Below, in pieces: positions 42,058 through 52,975 of a stretch of DNA of 64,000 nt. Numbering within the stretch: the stretch's first letter is position 1; every line of letters starts with the position of its first letter. This stretch comes from Okapia johnstoni (taxonomy: Eukaryota; Chordata; Mammalia; Artiodactyla; Giraffidae): the NCBI GenBank assembly GCA_024291935.2, contig CM044307.1:102925461-102989460 (forward strand). The letters run 5' to 3'. Made by a program: the position numbers and the translations under genes. The notes below the pieces were generated by a model that worked only from the letters and a program-made list of their open reading frames with translations, was not told where the DNA came from and did not search any database.

Positions 42058-42891
42058 TGTTGTTGTTCGGTCGCTCGGTCACGTACAACTTTTTGTGACT
42101 CCGTGAACAGCAGCATGCCAGGCTTCCCTGTCCTTCACCATCCCCCGGGGATTGCTCAAACTCATGTCCATTGGGTTGGTGATGCCATCCAACCATCTCC
42201 TGCTCTGTCATCCCCTTCTCCTCTTGCTCTCAATCTTTCCCAGCATTAGGGTCTTTTCTAATGGGTTGGCTCTTTGCATCAGGTGGCCAAAATTGGAGCT
42301 TCAGCTTTAGTATCAGTCCTTCTAATGAATATTCAGGACTGATTTCCTTTAGGATTGACTGGTTTGATCTACTTGCAGCCCAAGGGACTCTCAAGCGTCT
42401 TCGCCAATGCCACAGTTCAAAAACATCAATTCTTTGGCACTCAGCCTTCTTTATGGCCCAACTCCGACATCCATACATGACTACTGGATAGTTTTGACTA
42501 ACTATATGGACCTTTGTCGGCAAAGTAATGTCTCTGCTTTTTAATATACTGTCTAGGTTGGTCATAGCTTTTCTTCCAAGGAGCAAGTGTCTTTTAATTT
42601 CATGGCTACAGTCACCATCTGCAGTGATTTTGGAGCCCAAGAAAATAAAGTCTGTCACTGTTTCCGCATCTATTTGCCATGAAGTGATGGGACCAGATGC
42701 CATGATCTTAGTTTTTTGAATGTTGAGTTTTAAGCTAACTTTTTCACTCTTTCTCTTTCATCAAGAGGCTCTTTAGTTCCTGTTCACTTTCTGCAATAAG
42801 GGTGGTGTCATCTGCATATTTGTGGTTACTGATATCTCTCCTGGCAACCAATTCTGGCTTGTGCTTCATCCAGTCCAACATTTCTCATGAT
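42058..42891 (-). mobile_element. BovB LINE, first part (3' end), split by Bov-tA
   Basis: Reverse BovB from its 3' end ('tgttgttcggtcgctcggtc') through the C-terminal ORF (antisense frame 42703-42230 contains CSHEIKRHLLLGRKAMTNLD) to 'atttctcatgatg'. A plus-strand Bov-tA interrupts it here, and it resumes at about 43240. The ORF is frameshifted. Confidence 0.93.
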
Positions 42892-43108
42892 GGACTTTCC
42901 TGATGACTCATACGGTAAAGAATCTGCCTGCAATGCAGGTGACCTGGGTTCAATCCCTGGGTTGGGAAGATCCCCTGGAAGAGGACATGGCAACCTACTC
43001 CAGTATTCTTGCCTGAAGAATCCCATGGACAGAGGAGGCTGGCAGGCTACACAGTCCATGAAGTGGCAAGGTGTTGGACATGACTGAGCAACTAAGCACA
43101 GCACAGCA
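42892..43108 (+). mobile_element. Bov-tA SINE inside the BovB
   Basis: tRNA head ('gactttcctgatgactcata', B box 'ggttcaatccctggg'), Bov-A body and a tail of AGCAC units (43096-43108). Confidence 0.93.
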
Positions 43109-43245
43109 CATATTATAAGTTAAATAAGTTAAATTATAAGTTATGTAAGCTATTAAAGTTATGTAAGTCATAAATTATATGCTATATATTAAATATATAT
43201 AATTATATATATTATGTGATATATTAAAGTTATATAAGTTATTAT
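43109..43245. repeat. AT-rich expanded repeat between SINE and BovB
   Basis: Degenerate copies of 'ataagttaaataag' and 'aagttatgtaag' followed by 'atatatat' tracts. The unit equals the BovB text at the breakpoint ('tataagttaaataagcaggg'), so it looks like a target-site duplication that expanded and decayed. Confidence 0.8.
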
Positions 43246-44262
43246 AAGTTAAATAAGCAGGGTGACAATATACAGCCTTGATGTACTCCCAATTTGGAAC
43301 CAGTCCATTGTTCCATGCCCAGTTCTAACTGTTGCTTCTTGACCTGCGTACAGGTTTTTCAGGAGGCAGGTAAATTGGTCTTGTATTCCCATCTCTTTAA
43401 GAATTTTCCACAGTTTGTTGTGATCCACACAGTCAAACGTTTTAGCATAGTAATGAAGCAGAAGTAGGTGTTTTCTGGAGCTCCCTTTCTTTTTCTCTGA
43501 CCCAGCAGATGTTGCCAATTTGATCTCGGGCTCCTCTACCTTTTCTAAATCAGCTTGTACATCTGGAAGTTCTCAGTTCACATACTTTTGAAGTCTAGCT
43601 TGAAGGATTTTGAGCATTACCTTTCTAGCATGTGAAATGAGTGCAATTGTGCGGTAGTTTGAACATTCTTTAGCATTGTCTTTCTTTAAGATCGGAATGA
43701 AAGCAAGCTTTTTCTTGTCCTGTGGCCACTGCTGAGTTTTCCAAATTTGCTGGCATATTGAGTGGAGCACTTTCACAGCATCATCTTTTAGGATTCAAAA
43801 TAGTTCAACCTGAGTTCCATCACCTCCACTAGCTTTGTTCATAGTGATGCTTCCTAAGGCCCACTTGACTTCACACTCTAGGATGTCTGGCTCTAGGTGA
43901 GTGACCACACCATCATGGTTATCTGGGTCATTAAGACCTTTTTTGTATAGTTCTTCTATGTATTCTTGCCACCTCTTCTTAATCTCTTCTGCTTCTGTTA
44001 AGTCCTTGTCATCTGTCCTTTATTGTGCCCATCTTTGCATGAAATGTTCCCTTGGTATCTCTAATTTTCTTGAAGAGATCTCTGGTCTTTCCTATTCTAT
44101 TGTTTTCCTCTATTTCTTTGTGTTGGTCACTTAGGAAGGCATTCTTATCTTTCCTTGCTATTCTTTGGCACTCTGCATTTAGATGGGTATATCTTTCCTT
44201 TTCTCCTTTACCTTTCTCAGCTGTTTGTAAGGCCTTCTCAGACAAACCATTTTGCGTTTTTA
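43240..44262 (-). mobile_element. BovB LINE, second part
   Basis: It continues the BovB: antisense frames contain TGHGTMDWFQIG, DYAKTFD-like RT text (43518-43249), the KVMLKILQARLQKYVN block (43776-43573) and KERYTHLNAECQRIARKDKN (44245-44009). The last has an amber-type break, since it spans several frames. Truncated before the endonuclease. Confidence 0.93.
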
Positions 44263-45165
44263 AAATGAAAAATATTCTTCAAATCTTGGGTTAAACATAC
44301 ATAATATTTGACCTTCAAGTCTCCACATTTAATTCATAACAAATTCCAAAGTTCTATGGAAATAATGCATGAACATGGAGGGAAATGAGGTCCTTGAAAA
44401 TAAGGAAGTTCACACCAAAGAGATGAGAATGATGTCACAAATGCCTTACAGATATTGAGAAGTACTAGTGAGAAAGAAATTCAACTGAATTACTTCAAAC
44501 TGACTTTAGGTAGTGGCAACAATCTATTTTAATTATAATCCTCATAAACCAAACTACATCTGTGTTTAAAAAGCAACAATAACAAAAAATACAGGATCAC
44601 AATAATAGTCACAAAGGAACACAGTGTTTTCTTATTTCCATCCAAACGTATCCTTCCAGACAGTTAATAACTCCCACACCATCACCTCCACCACAACTGC
44701 TACCACTGGCATTAACATCCCTCCCATATATTCTTGGAATCCCCACAGGATAGCTCTTCTGTGCTTCCGGGGCCAGTCCTCTTAGCAAGCCTGAAGCATT
44801 TTATATTTTTCTTCCTTCCTACTCTGACACTCTGTGGTTACATCTCTCTCTGCCAAGACTGCAGAAATTTCCAGTGCTGCTGCCAGCTGATGCTTCTACA
44901 GTGGCTATCAATGCTGCATGACTAGAGAACTAATAGCTCTAAGTCTTGTCTTATCACTGCTTATCTTGTCTTATTATTGCTAATCACTGAGGAAAAGCCT
45001 AGGTCAGTCTCCTGTAGCTTTATAACTCCCAAGCACCACTTTGTTGACCTAATGCCACCTTTACAATAGCCTCAGTCCCTTGGGACTGTACAAGTTAAGT
45101 GGCAGATACTCTATTTAGAATCATTCCTCTTCTTCATTCTTAGACTCGTACTTATAATAATACTC
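44263..45165. other. single-copy DNA
   Basis: No repeat recognised. 44735-44925 is richer in G+C and has a 63-codon open frame without a known domain. Confidence 0.45.
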
Positions 45166-45169
45166 AGTA

Positions 45170-45350
45170 ACTGTTTCACCTTTGCTGCGCACAAAGCACT
45201 GTAAGAGACTTTAAATAGATTATATTATTGAATTTTGATGACAAATCTGTAAACTAGATATTATTATATTCATCTTACAGATGGAATAAACCGAGGTTTT
45301 AGAATTATTACAGTTGTTGACCAGTGGCAACACTAAGTGTCCAAGTGGTC
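45170..45350 (+). mobile_element. MIR SINE
   Basis: 'gcgcacaaagcactgtaaga', 'tattattatattcatcttac', 'agatggaataaaccgaggtt' and 'gttgaccagtggcaacacta' give the MIR in order. Confidence 0.75.
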
Positions 45351-45418
45351 ACATGCCGGACTACACTAAACTGCCTCTCATTCCTTAGGAAAAATGAATC
45401 TGATTCATTTTTTCTACA

Positions 45419-45619
45419 GTGTGTAACTATGCAGGCAAAGGACACATCAGCCTAGAGCACATCCTACTTGACTCCACTGGAGTCTGTGAAGAAAATTATG
45501 CCTTCCCTGATCAATTGCCTAAACAGGCTTTTCTGGACGTGCCTAATACCTATAGCAATGACCAAAATGGCAGATTCCCCTCTTTCCTGGATGGCAAGAG
45601 ATTTGGTTTGTCTTTGTGA
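45419..45619 (+). other. 66-codon open frame followed by an A tract, origin unknown
   Basis: The frame reads HISLEHILLDSTGVCEENY and further on SNDQNGRFPSFLDGKRFGLS, and ends with TGA at 45617-45619. A run of about 14 A follows at once. Upstream sits 'cattttttctacag', which resembles a splice acceptor. I recognise no protein. It could be the 3' end of a retrocopied transcript, a terminal exon, or chance; the A run directly after the stop argues against a normal terminal exon, since there would be no 3' UTR. Confidence 0.2.
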
Positions 45620-45633
45620 AAAAAAAAAAAAAG

Positions 45634-46199
45634 AATTAATTCATACCAGCATATTCCTGAAATGGGAGGTGAATGTCTTTCATCTCTTTTTTGACCCTTT
45701 TGTTTTCGACTAGACAGACAGTGTGTCTGATCATAGTGCTTCTACAAGTCTAGCAAACCCTGGCCAGTATGGCTTGCCTCCAGTACTAAGGGCTAAGTGG
45801 AAAGTGTCAGTGAGCCTGACATATGTGGAGCTTTTGGCTTCTGGAGAAAAGTCTCTCCCAGAGAGTTGATTTATTGAATATGCAACAAAGGGTGGTGTCA
45901 AATTGCTCAAAAGAGGTGCTCCTCCTTGCCTTATATAAATTGAATTATGTGAGACTCAATAGCAGTTGTCTGAAAGAAAAGACCAAAATAAACTTAAGGA
46001 AAGACATGAAAGAGTGAAAACAATATAAAAAACAGAAGGTGATTTATCAAATAAAACCTAATATTCTCAGAGATATAAATAAAATAGTACATCCTCAAAG
46101 AAAGAACGGGTGGCGGATGAAAAAACAAGCTAGAGGAAAAACCTCCAATTATATATGTGTTTGTATATATGTGTATCTGAGATTCCAAATAGCTTGGAA
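45634..46199. other. unassigned DNA
   Basis: 45720-45930 is somewhat richer in G+C, with a TATA-like 'ttatataaattg' at 45931, but I cannot assign a family. Confidence 0.35.
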
Positions 46200-46790
46200 A
46201 TCATACTAAGAGTATTTCCCAAAAAGCAAAGTAAAGGAAAATAGAAGAGGAAATGGTGAGAAAATTAAAGGATCATAGTGGTTCAACATCAGATAAAAGA
46301 AACACCAGAAATAACAGAAAGAAACCTTAAGAGTAGCTGATTAAAAAAAAAATACTAACTTACAAATTTATCCACAACTAAAGGACCCAAGTCTCCCAAT
46401 TATATAAATTTATGGAACATCCTGCAGAAAGAGAAAAAAATAATAAAAGTTACTTCTGCCAAAATGTATCATTATAACATTTCAGAATATTAGGGATAAA
46501 GAAGGTTCTAAAAACTCTTTAAAAAGTTAAGACAGATGACTCAAAAAGGCATAAAAATAAGTTTTTCATGGACTTTAATGACACCAGAAAGATATTGTAA
46601 CAATGCTTTCAGCATGCTGAGGGAAAATAGTTTTCAATCTATAAATCTAGATGTATCACGTGTTAAAGACTAAAAACAAATTTCTCCATCATTAAACCTT
46701 GGGAACTAACTAGAGGATGTGCCTTCTAGGATAAGAGAGAAACTAACAAAGGAAAGAGGAAAAGAGAATTTCCACGATGTGGACAAAAAT
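46200..46790 (+). mobile_element. old L1/HAL1-like fragment
   Basis: 'gaagaggaaatggtgagaaa', 'gttcaacatcagataaaaga', 'acaccagaaataacagaaag', 'tttcagcatgctgagggaaa', 'atagttttcaatctataaat' resemble the ORF1-proximal text of old L1 or HAL1 elements. No open frame. Confidence 0.5.
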
Positions 46791-46942
46791 GTCCCAAAAG
46801 GTAGCTGTCCATCTAGCCTCCTACTTAACCAATCCAGTTTGGAGTGAAGGACTGAGTTCTCTGGGAAGATGGCCCCCATGAAAACAGCAAGATGATAGGG
46901 ATTTGATATGTTGACAGTTTAGAAAATATTGTCAGTGTGTTT

Positions 46943-47166
46943 TGAGACTTCCCAGGTGGTGCTAGTAGTAAAGAACCTGCCTGCAAATGCAGGAGATGTA
47001 AGAGACATGGGTTCCATCCCTGGGTCCAGAAGATCTCCTAGAGAAGGTCATGGCAACCTACTCTAGCATTCTTGCCTTGAGAATCCCATGGACAGAGGAG
47101 CCCAGCAGGAAACAATCCATAGGGTCACAAAGAGAAATGACAAAAGTGACCCAGCACACATGCACA
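46943..47166 (+). mobile_element. Bov-tA SINE, complete, with perfect target-site duplication
   Basis: tRNA head ('gacttcccaggtggtgctag', 'gggttccatccctggg'), Bov-A body, and a tail ending 'cagcacacatgcaca'. The 11-bp repeat 'tcagtgtgttt' is identical at 46932-46942 and 47167-47177. Confidence 0.93.
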
Positions 47167-47177
47167 TCAGTGTGTTT

Positions 47178-47494
47178 ATAATAGCTCCAGTGAAGCATAG
47201 GGACAAAACTTAAGTCAATAGAAAACTATGCAAATAAGAAAGTTATCAAAATTCTAAGAAAATCAGAAAGTTGGGTGAAAAAGGATAAATAACCTCTTAA
47301 TTCTGTATGAAAATATTTACTTAGTTTTTAAATGTAAACAATAATGAATGATATAACCAAAACTATAACATAGCCATATTAAGAAGAAGGCAAGAAAGGA
47401 AATAAGTGAATGAAGAAGAGTTACACAACAGAGAGCTGATCTTTGTGCAACCAGAAGGTGTTAATAAATATGCAAAATTGATTTAGATCAGTAT
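47178..47494. other. AT-rich DNA, possibly old L1/HAL1 continuation
   Basis: A-rich text similar in style to 46200-46790; no firm landmark. Confidence 0.35.
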
Positions 47495-47604
47495 AAGAAT
47501 ATTTGGCCACCTGATGTGAAGAACTGACTCATTTAAAAAGACCCTCATGCTGGGAAAGATTGAAGGCTGGAAGAGAAGGGGATGACAGAGGAAGAGATGG
47601 ACTT
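47495..47604 (+). mobile_element. BovB 3'-proximal fragment abutting a second BovB
   Basis: 'tttggccacctgatgtgaag', 'aactgactcatttaaaaaga', 'ccctcatgctgggaaagatt', 'gatgacagaggaagagatgg' belong near the 3' end of BovB. It stops before the terminal ~80 bp, where text typical of the BovB 5' UTR begins. Confidence 0.85.
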
Positions 47605-48513
47605 GGGTATGGCATAAACCTTCTTGGGGGAGGTCACCATTAACCACACCATAGAGCCACCAGAACTTACACAGGACTGGGGAAACAGACTCTTGGAGGG
47701 CACAAACAGAAACTTGTGCACACCAGGACCCAGGAGAAAGGAGCAGTGACCCCACAGGAGACTGACCCAGACTTGCCCATGAGTATTGAGGAGTCTCCTG
47801 TGGAGGTGTGGGTTGGAGGTGACCTGCTGCAGGGTTGGGGCACTGAGTGTAGCAGTGCATGCATTGGATCTTTTGAAGGAGGTCGTCATTATCTTCACTA
47901 TCTCCACCATAGTTTGGCCCCAGGTAAATAACAGGGAGGGAACACAGCTCCACCCATACACAGAAAATTGGATTAAATATTTACAGAGCATGGCCCCGTC
48001 CATCAGAACAAGACCCAGTTTCCCCCTCAGTCAGTCTCTCCCCATAGGAAGCTTCCATAAGCCTCTTATCCTTCTCCATCAGAGGGCAGCCAGAATGAAA
48101 ACAACAATCAGAGAAAAGTAACCATTCTGATCACATGGACCACAGCCTTGTCTAACTCAATGAAACTATGAGCCATGCCGTGTAAGGCCACTCAAGATGG
48201 ATGGGTCCTGGTGGAGAGTTCCGACAAAATGTGGTCCACTGGAGAAGGGAATGGCAAACCACTTCAGTATTCTTGCGTTGAGAACCCCATGAGCAATATG
48301 AAAAGGCAAAAAGATAGTACACTGAAAGAGGAACTCTCCAGGTCGGTAGGTGCCCAATATGCTACTGGAGATCAGTGGAGAAATAACTCCAGAAAGAATG
48401 AAGAGATGGAGTCAAAGCAAAAACAACACCCAGTTGTGGATGTGACTGGTGATGGAAGCAAGGTCCAAAGCTAAAAAGAGCAATATTGCATAGGAACCTG
48501 AAATGTAGGCACC

Positions 48514-49173
48514 ATGAATCAAGGCAAATTGGAAGTGGTCAAACAGGAGATGGCAAGACTGAGCATCGACATTTTAGGAATCAGTGAACTAAAATGGACT
48601 GGGATGGGTGAATTTAACTCAGATGACCATTATATCTACTACTGTGGGCAGGAATCCCTTGGAAGAAATGGAGTAGCCATCTTAGTCAACAAAAGAGTCC
48701 GAAATGCAGTACTTGGATGCAATCTCACAAACGACAGAATGATTTCTGTTTGTTTCCATGGCAAGCCATTCAATATCACAGTAACCCAAGTCTATGCCTC
48801 GACCAGTAATGCTGAAGAAGCTGAAGTTGAACAGTTCTATGAAGACCTACAAGACCTTCTAGAACTAACACCCAAAAAAGATGTCCTTTTCATTATAGGG
48901 GACTGTAATGCGAAAGTAGGAAGTCAAGAAATACCTGGAGTAACAGGCAAATTTGGCCTTGGAGTACAGAATGAAGCAGGTCAAAGGCTTTTAGACATTT
49001 GCCAAGAGAACGCACTGGTCATAGCAAACACCCTCTTCCAACAACACAAGAGAAGACTCTACACATGGACATCACCAGATGGTCAACACGAAAATCACAT
49101 TGATTATATGCTTTGCAGGCAAAGATGGAGAAGCTGTATACAGTCAGCAAAAAAAAAAAAGACCGGGAGCTGA
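48514..49173 (+). pseudogene. BovB APE-type endonuclease, frameshifted
   Basis: 219 open codons from ATG. MNQGKLEVVKQEMARLSIDI starts the protein, then ISELKWTGMGEFNSDDHYIY with the metal-binding E. VLFIIGDCNAKVGSQEIPGV has the GDxN motif (family GDWNAK, here W to C), and HIDYMLCRQRW follows. The run of 12 A at 49150-49161 shifts the frame just before the last catalytic block. The SDH motif (GADCGSDHELLIAKFR) is therefore in another frame (49079-49453). In a live element the domain nicks target DNA; this copy is broken by one slippage-prone site. Confidence 0.9.
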
Positions 49174-50070
49174 CTGTGGCTCAGATCATGAACTCCTTAT
49201 TGCCAAATTCAGGTGGAAATGGAAGAAAGTAAAGAAAACCCCTAGGCCATTCAGGTATGACCTAAATCAAATCCCTTACAATTATACAGTGGAAGTGAGA
49301 AATAGATTCAAGGGATTAGATCTGATAGACGGAGTGCCTGAAAACAATGGATGGAGGTTCATGACTTTGTACAGGAAACAGGGATCAAGACCATCCCCAA
49401 GAAAAAGAAATGCAAAAATGCAAAATGGCTGTCTGAGGAGGCCTTACATATAGCTGTGAAAAGAAGAGAAGTGAAAGGCAATGGAGGAAAGGAAAGATAT
49501 ACCCATTTGAATGCAGAGTTCCAAAAATATCAAGGAAAGATAAGAAAGCCTTGCTTAGTGATCAATGGAAAGAAATAGAGGAAAAGAATAGGATGGGAAA
49601 GACTAGACATATCTTCAAGAAAATTAGATACCAAGGGAATATTTCATGCAAAGATGGGCTTGATAAAGCACAGAAATGGCATGGACCAAACAGAAGCAGA
49701 AGATATTAAGAAGAGGTGGCAAAAATGCACAGAAGAACTGTACAAAAAAGATCTCCATGACCCAGATAATCTCCTTGGTGTGATCACTCATATAGAGCCA
49801 GACATCGTGAAATGCAAAGTAAGGTGGGCCTTAGGAAGCATCACTATGAACAAAGCTAGTGGAGGTGAGTTAATACCAGTTGAGCTATTTCAGATCCTAA
49901 AAGATGATGCTGTGAAAGTGCTGCACTCAATATGCTAGCAAATTTGGAAAACTCAGCAGTGACCACAGAACTGGAAATGTTCAGTTTTCATTCCAGTTCC
50001 AAAGAAAGGCAATGCCAAAGAATGCTCAAATTACCGCACAATTGCACTCATCTCACATGCTAGTAAAGTA

Positions 50071-50648
50071 ATGCTGAAAATTCTCCAAGCCAGGCTTCAA
50101 CACGACATGAACTGTGAACTTCCAGATGTTCAAGCTGGATTTAGAAAAGGCAGAGCAACCAGAGATCAAATTGCCAACATCAGATGGATCATCAAAAAAG
50201 CAAGAGAGTTCCAGAAAAACATCTACTTCTGCTTTATTGACTATGCCAAAGCCTTTGACTGTGTGGATCATAACAAACTGTGGAAAATTCTGAAAGAGAT
50301 GGGAATACCAGACCACCTGACCTGCCTCTTGAGAAATCTGTATTCAGGTCAGGAAAAAAAGTTAGAACTGGACATGGAACAACAGACTGGTTCCAAATAG
50401 GAAAAACAGTACATCAAGGCTGTATTTTGTCACCCTGCTTATTTAACTTATATGCAGATTACATCATGAGAAACGCTGGACTGGATGAAGCACAACCTGG
50501 AATCAAGATTTCCAGGAGAAATATCAATAACCTCAGATATGCGGATGACACCACCCTTATGGCAGAAAGTGAAGAAGAACTAAAGAGCCTCTTGATGAAA
50601 GTGAAAGAGGAGAGTGAAAAAGTTGGCTTAAAACTCAGCATTCACTAA
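50071..50648 (+). pseudogene. BovB reverse transcriptase, frameshifted
   Basis: Two overlapping frames. 50071-50400 carries MLKILQARLQHDMNCELPDV and the YFCFIDYAKAFDCVDHNKLW block with the metal-binding aspartate. 50280-50648 carries VHQGCILSPCLFNLYADYIM and NNLRYADDTTLMAESEEELK with catalytic YADD. A frame change near 50350 ('caggaaaaaaagttag') separates them. Confidence 0.9.
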
Positions 50649-51150
50649 ACTAAGATCATGGCATCTGGTCCCATCACTTCATGGCAAATAGATGGGGAAA
50701 CAATGGAAACAGTGGCAGACTTTATTTTTTTTTGGCTCCAACATCACTGCAGATGGTGACTGCAGCCATGAAATTAAAAGACACTTGCTCCTTGGAAGAA
50801 AAGTTATGACCAACCTTGACAGCATATTAAGAAGCAGAGACATTACTTTGCCAGAAAGGTCCATCTAGTCAGAGCTATGGTTTTTCCAGTAGTCATATAT
50901 GCATGTGAGAATTGGACTATAAAGAAAGCTGAGCACCAAAGAATTGATGCTTTTTACTGTGGTGTTGGAGAAGACTCTTGAGAGTCCTTTGAACAGCATG
51001 GTGATCCAGCCAGTCCCTCCTAAAGGAAGTCAGTCCTGAATATTTATTGGAAGGACTGATGTTGAAGCTGAAACTCCAATACTTTGGCCACCTGATACAA
51101 AGAACTGACTCATTGGAAAAGACTCTGATGTTGGGAAAGAGAGAATGCTA

Positions 51151-51320
51151 AGAGTTGACTCTCAATAAATTTAAAATTGTAAATAAATTATAGTAAAGCT
51201 GGAGATAAAAAAATGAGAAAATAAGCATAAATGAGTTCAGTTGGAACATGGTTAACTGGGGGCAGTGGCAGCAAGAAGCCAGAGAAAGAATTCAACAGCC
51301 ACATAATATCCAAATGTAAT
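51151..51320. other. sequence between BovB and LTR
   Basis: AT-rich; nothing recognised. Confidence 0.45.
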
Positions 51321-51386
51321 GTTAATTAATTAAACCATGAGGGCATTAGACTGACATGGTCTCACTCCTTAGTGGCCTATGTAAAC
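51321..51386 (+). mobile_element. ERV LTR, first piece, split by BovB
   Basis: 'aaaccatgagggcattagac' and 'catggtctcactccttagtg' appear to be the 5' end of an LTR that resumes at 52361. The TG at 51321-51322 is a plausible start. Confidence 0.4.
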
Positions 51387-51388
51387 AG

Positions 51389-52360
51389 TTCAGTTCAGTT
51401 CAGTCACTCAGTCATGTCCAACTCTTTGCAACCCCATGAATCGCAGCACGCCAGGCCTCCCTGTCCATCACCAACCCCTGGAGTTTACCCAAACCCATGT
51501 CCATCGAGTCGGTGATGCCACCCAACCATCTCATCCTCTGTTGTCCCCTTCTCCTCCTGCACTCAATCTTTCCAAGCATCAGGGTCTTTTCCAGTGAGTC
51601 AACTGTCTGCATGAGGTGGCCAAAGTATTGGAGTTTCAGGTTTATCATCAGTCCTTTCGATGAACACCCAGGACTGATCTCCTTTAGGATGGACTGGGTG
51701 GATCTCCTTACAGTCCAAGGGATTCTCAAGAGTCTTCTTAAACACCACAGTTCAAAAGCATCAATTCTTCAGCGCTCAGCTTTCTTCACTGTCCAACTCT
51801 CACATCCATACACGACCACTGGAAAAACCATAGCCTTGACTAGACGAACCTTTGTTGGCAAAGTAATGTCTCTGCTTTTAAATATGCTATCTAGGTCGGT
51901 CATAACCTTCCTTCCAAGGAGTAAGCGTCTTTTAATTTCATGGCTACAATCACCATCAGCAGTGATTTTGGAGCCCCAAAAAATAAAGTCTGACACTGTT
52001 TGCACTGTTTCCCCATCTATTTGCCATGAAGTGATGGGACCAGATGCCATGATCTTAGTTTTCTGAATGTTGAACTTTAAGCCAACTTTTTCACTCTCCT
52101 CTTTCACTTTCATCAAGAGGCTCTTTAGTTCTTCTTCACTTTCTGCCATAAGGGTGGTGTCATCTGCATATCTGAGGTCATTGATATTTCTCCTGGCAAT
52201 CTTGATTCCAGCTTGTGTTTCCTGCAGCCCAGTGTTTCTCATGATGCACTCTGCATATAAGTTAAGTAAGCAGGGTGACAATATACAGCCTTGACGTACT
52301 CCTTTTTCTATTTGGAACCAGTCTGTTGTTCCACTTCCAATTCTAACTGTTGCTTTCAAA
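51389..52360 (-). mobile_element. BovB LINE, 3' part, about 970 bp
   Basis: Reverse BovB from 'agttcagttcagttcagtca' to 'ttctaactgttgctttc'. The long antisense frame 52413-51769 (214 codons) includes VRQGCILSPCLLNLYAECIM and DLRYADDTTLMAESEEELKS with YADD. It is the least damaged RT C-terminal half in the window, but it lacks the RT fingers and the endonuclease. It faces the plus-strand BovB at 47.6-51.15 kb. Confidence 0.95.
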
Positions 52361-52635
52361 ATATAAGTCTGAAATGCCCCAAGGTTAATAAATAGAGACC
52401 TAAGGATCACCAATCACAAATAGCAAACTAGGCCTTCCCAACCAATGCAACCATCTAAATAGCCAATCAAATAATTTCCTACCTTTTCTACCACTTGTTT
52501 CTGTAAAAGTCTTTCCCTTGCCTCTGTAGGTGAAGTGCTCTTAACCACCTCCAGCTTGTCACTGCCTGATTCAATTCAATTTTTATTCAAATAAACTTAA
52601 AAATGTTAATACACCTTTGTGTATCTTTTAACACA
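52361..52635 (+). mobile_element. ERV LTR (ERVL-like), main piece
   Basis: 'tgaaatgccccaaggttaat', 'aggatcaccaatcacaaata', 'ggccttcccaaccaatgcaa', 'tttctgtaaaagtctttccc', 'cactgcctgattcaattcaa' and the poly(A)-signal context 'caaataaacttaaaaatg' have the layout of a mammalian LTR. The family name is uncertain. It is interrupted by the BovB at 51389-52360. Confidence 0.5.
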
Positions 52636-52659
52636 AGGCACTACCATGATGCATTCCTG

Positions 52660-52745
52660 TCACTATCATTATCAGTTTTTTCTATATGAGTGCTTACCAT
52701 ATAAATTTTGCACACATAATTCCCACAATAACCCAAGATAGGTAC
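52660..52745 (+). mobile_element. MIR SINE fragment
   Basis: 'atgagtgcttaccatataaa', 'cacataattcccacaataac', 'ccaagataggtacc' is the MIR 5' half. Confidence 0.65.
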
Positions 52746-52975
52746 CTTACAACTCCCCTCTCCCACTAGTAACTCCTTACCACATTATCTCCTTTTATTG
52801 TCTTTGTAGCAGTTACAAATTCTCTGAGTTAGTATTATCTTTTGGTTGGGGATGTCTTTGTTTTACTTGTTTATTATCTGTCTACAATATAAGCTACATA
52901 AGAACAGAGACTTAGTGTTATTCCTTACCTGGAACATAGTAGGTGCTAAGTAAATTTTGTACAGAAAAATACAAA
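52746..52975 (+). mobile_element. L2 LINE 3' end
   Basis: 'ttgtctttgtagcagttaca', 'tttacttgtttattatctgt', 'ctacaatataagctacataa' and 'acctggaacatagtaggtgc' give a clear L2 3' end. Confidence 0.8.

Larger units (their letters stand above)
47605..51150 (+). mobile_element. BovB LINE, longest copy, with 5' UTR
   Basis: The only BovB here with an extended 5' UTR (about 47605-48513: 'ttcttgggggaggtcaccat', 'ccccaggtaaataacaggga', 'ccactcaagatggatgggtc', 'aatggcaaaccacttcagta'). Endonuclease (48514-49213) and RT (50071-50648) follow. The copy breaks off near 51150, in 'ctctgatgttgggaaagaga', so the last ~190 bp and the 3'-terminal repeat are missing. Several frameshifts are present. Loss of the 3' rather than the 5' end is unusual for a LINE and points to a later rearrangement. 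Confidence 0.92.

Noticed and set aside
47483..48121. Open frames over the BovB 5' UTR
   Set aside because: Frames on both strands are open because the UTR is G+C-rich. BovB protein starts at 48514.
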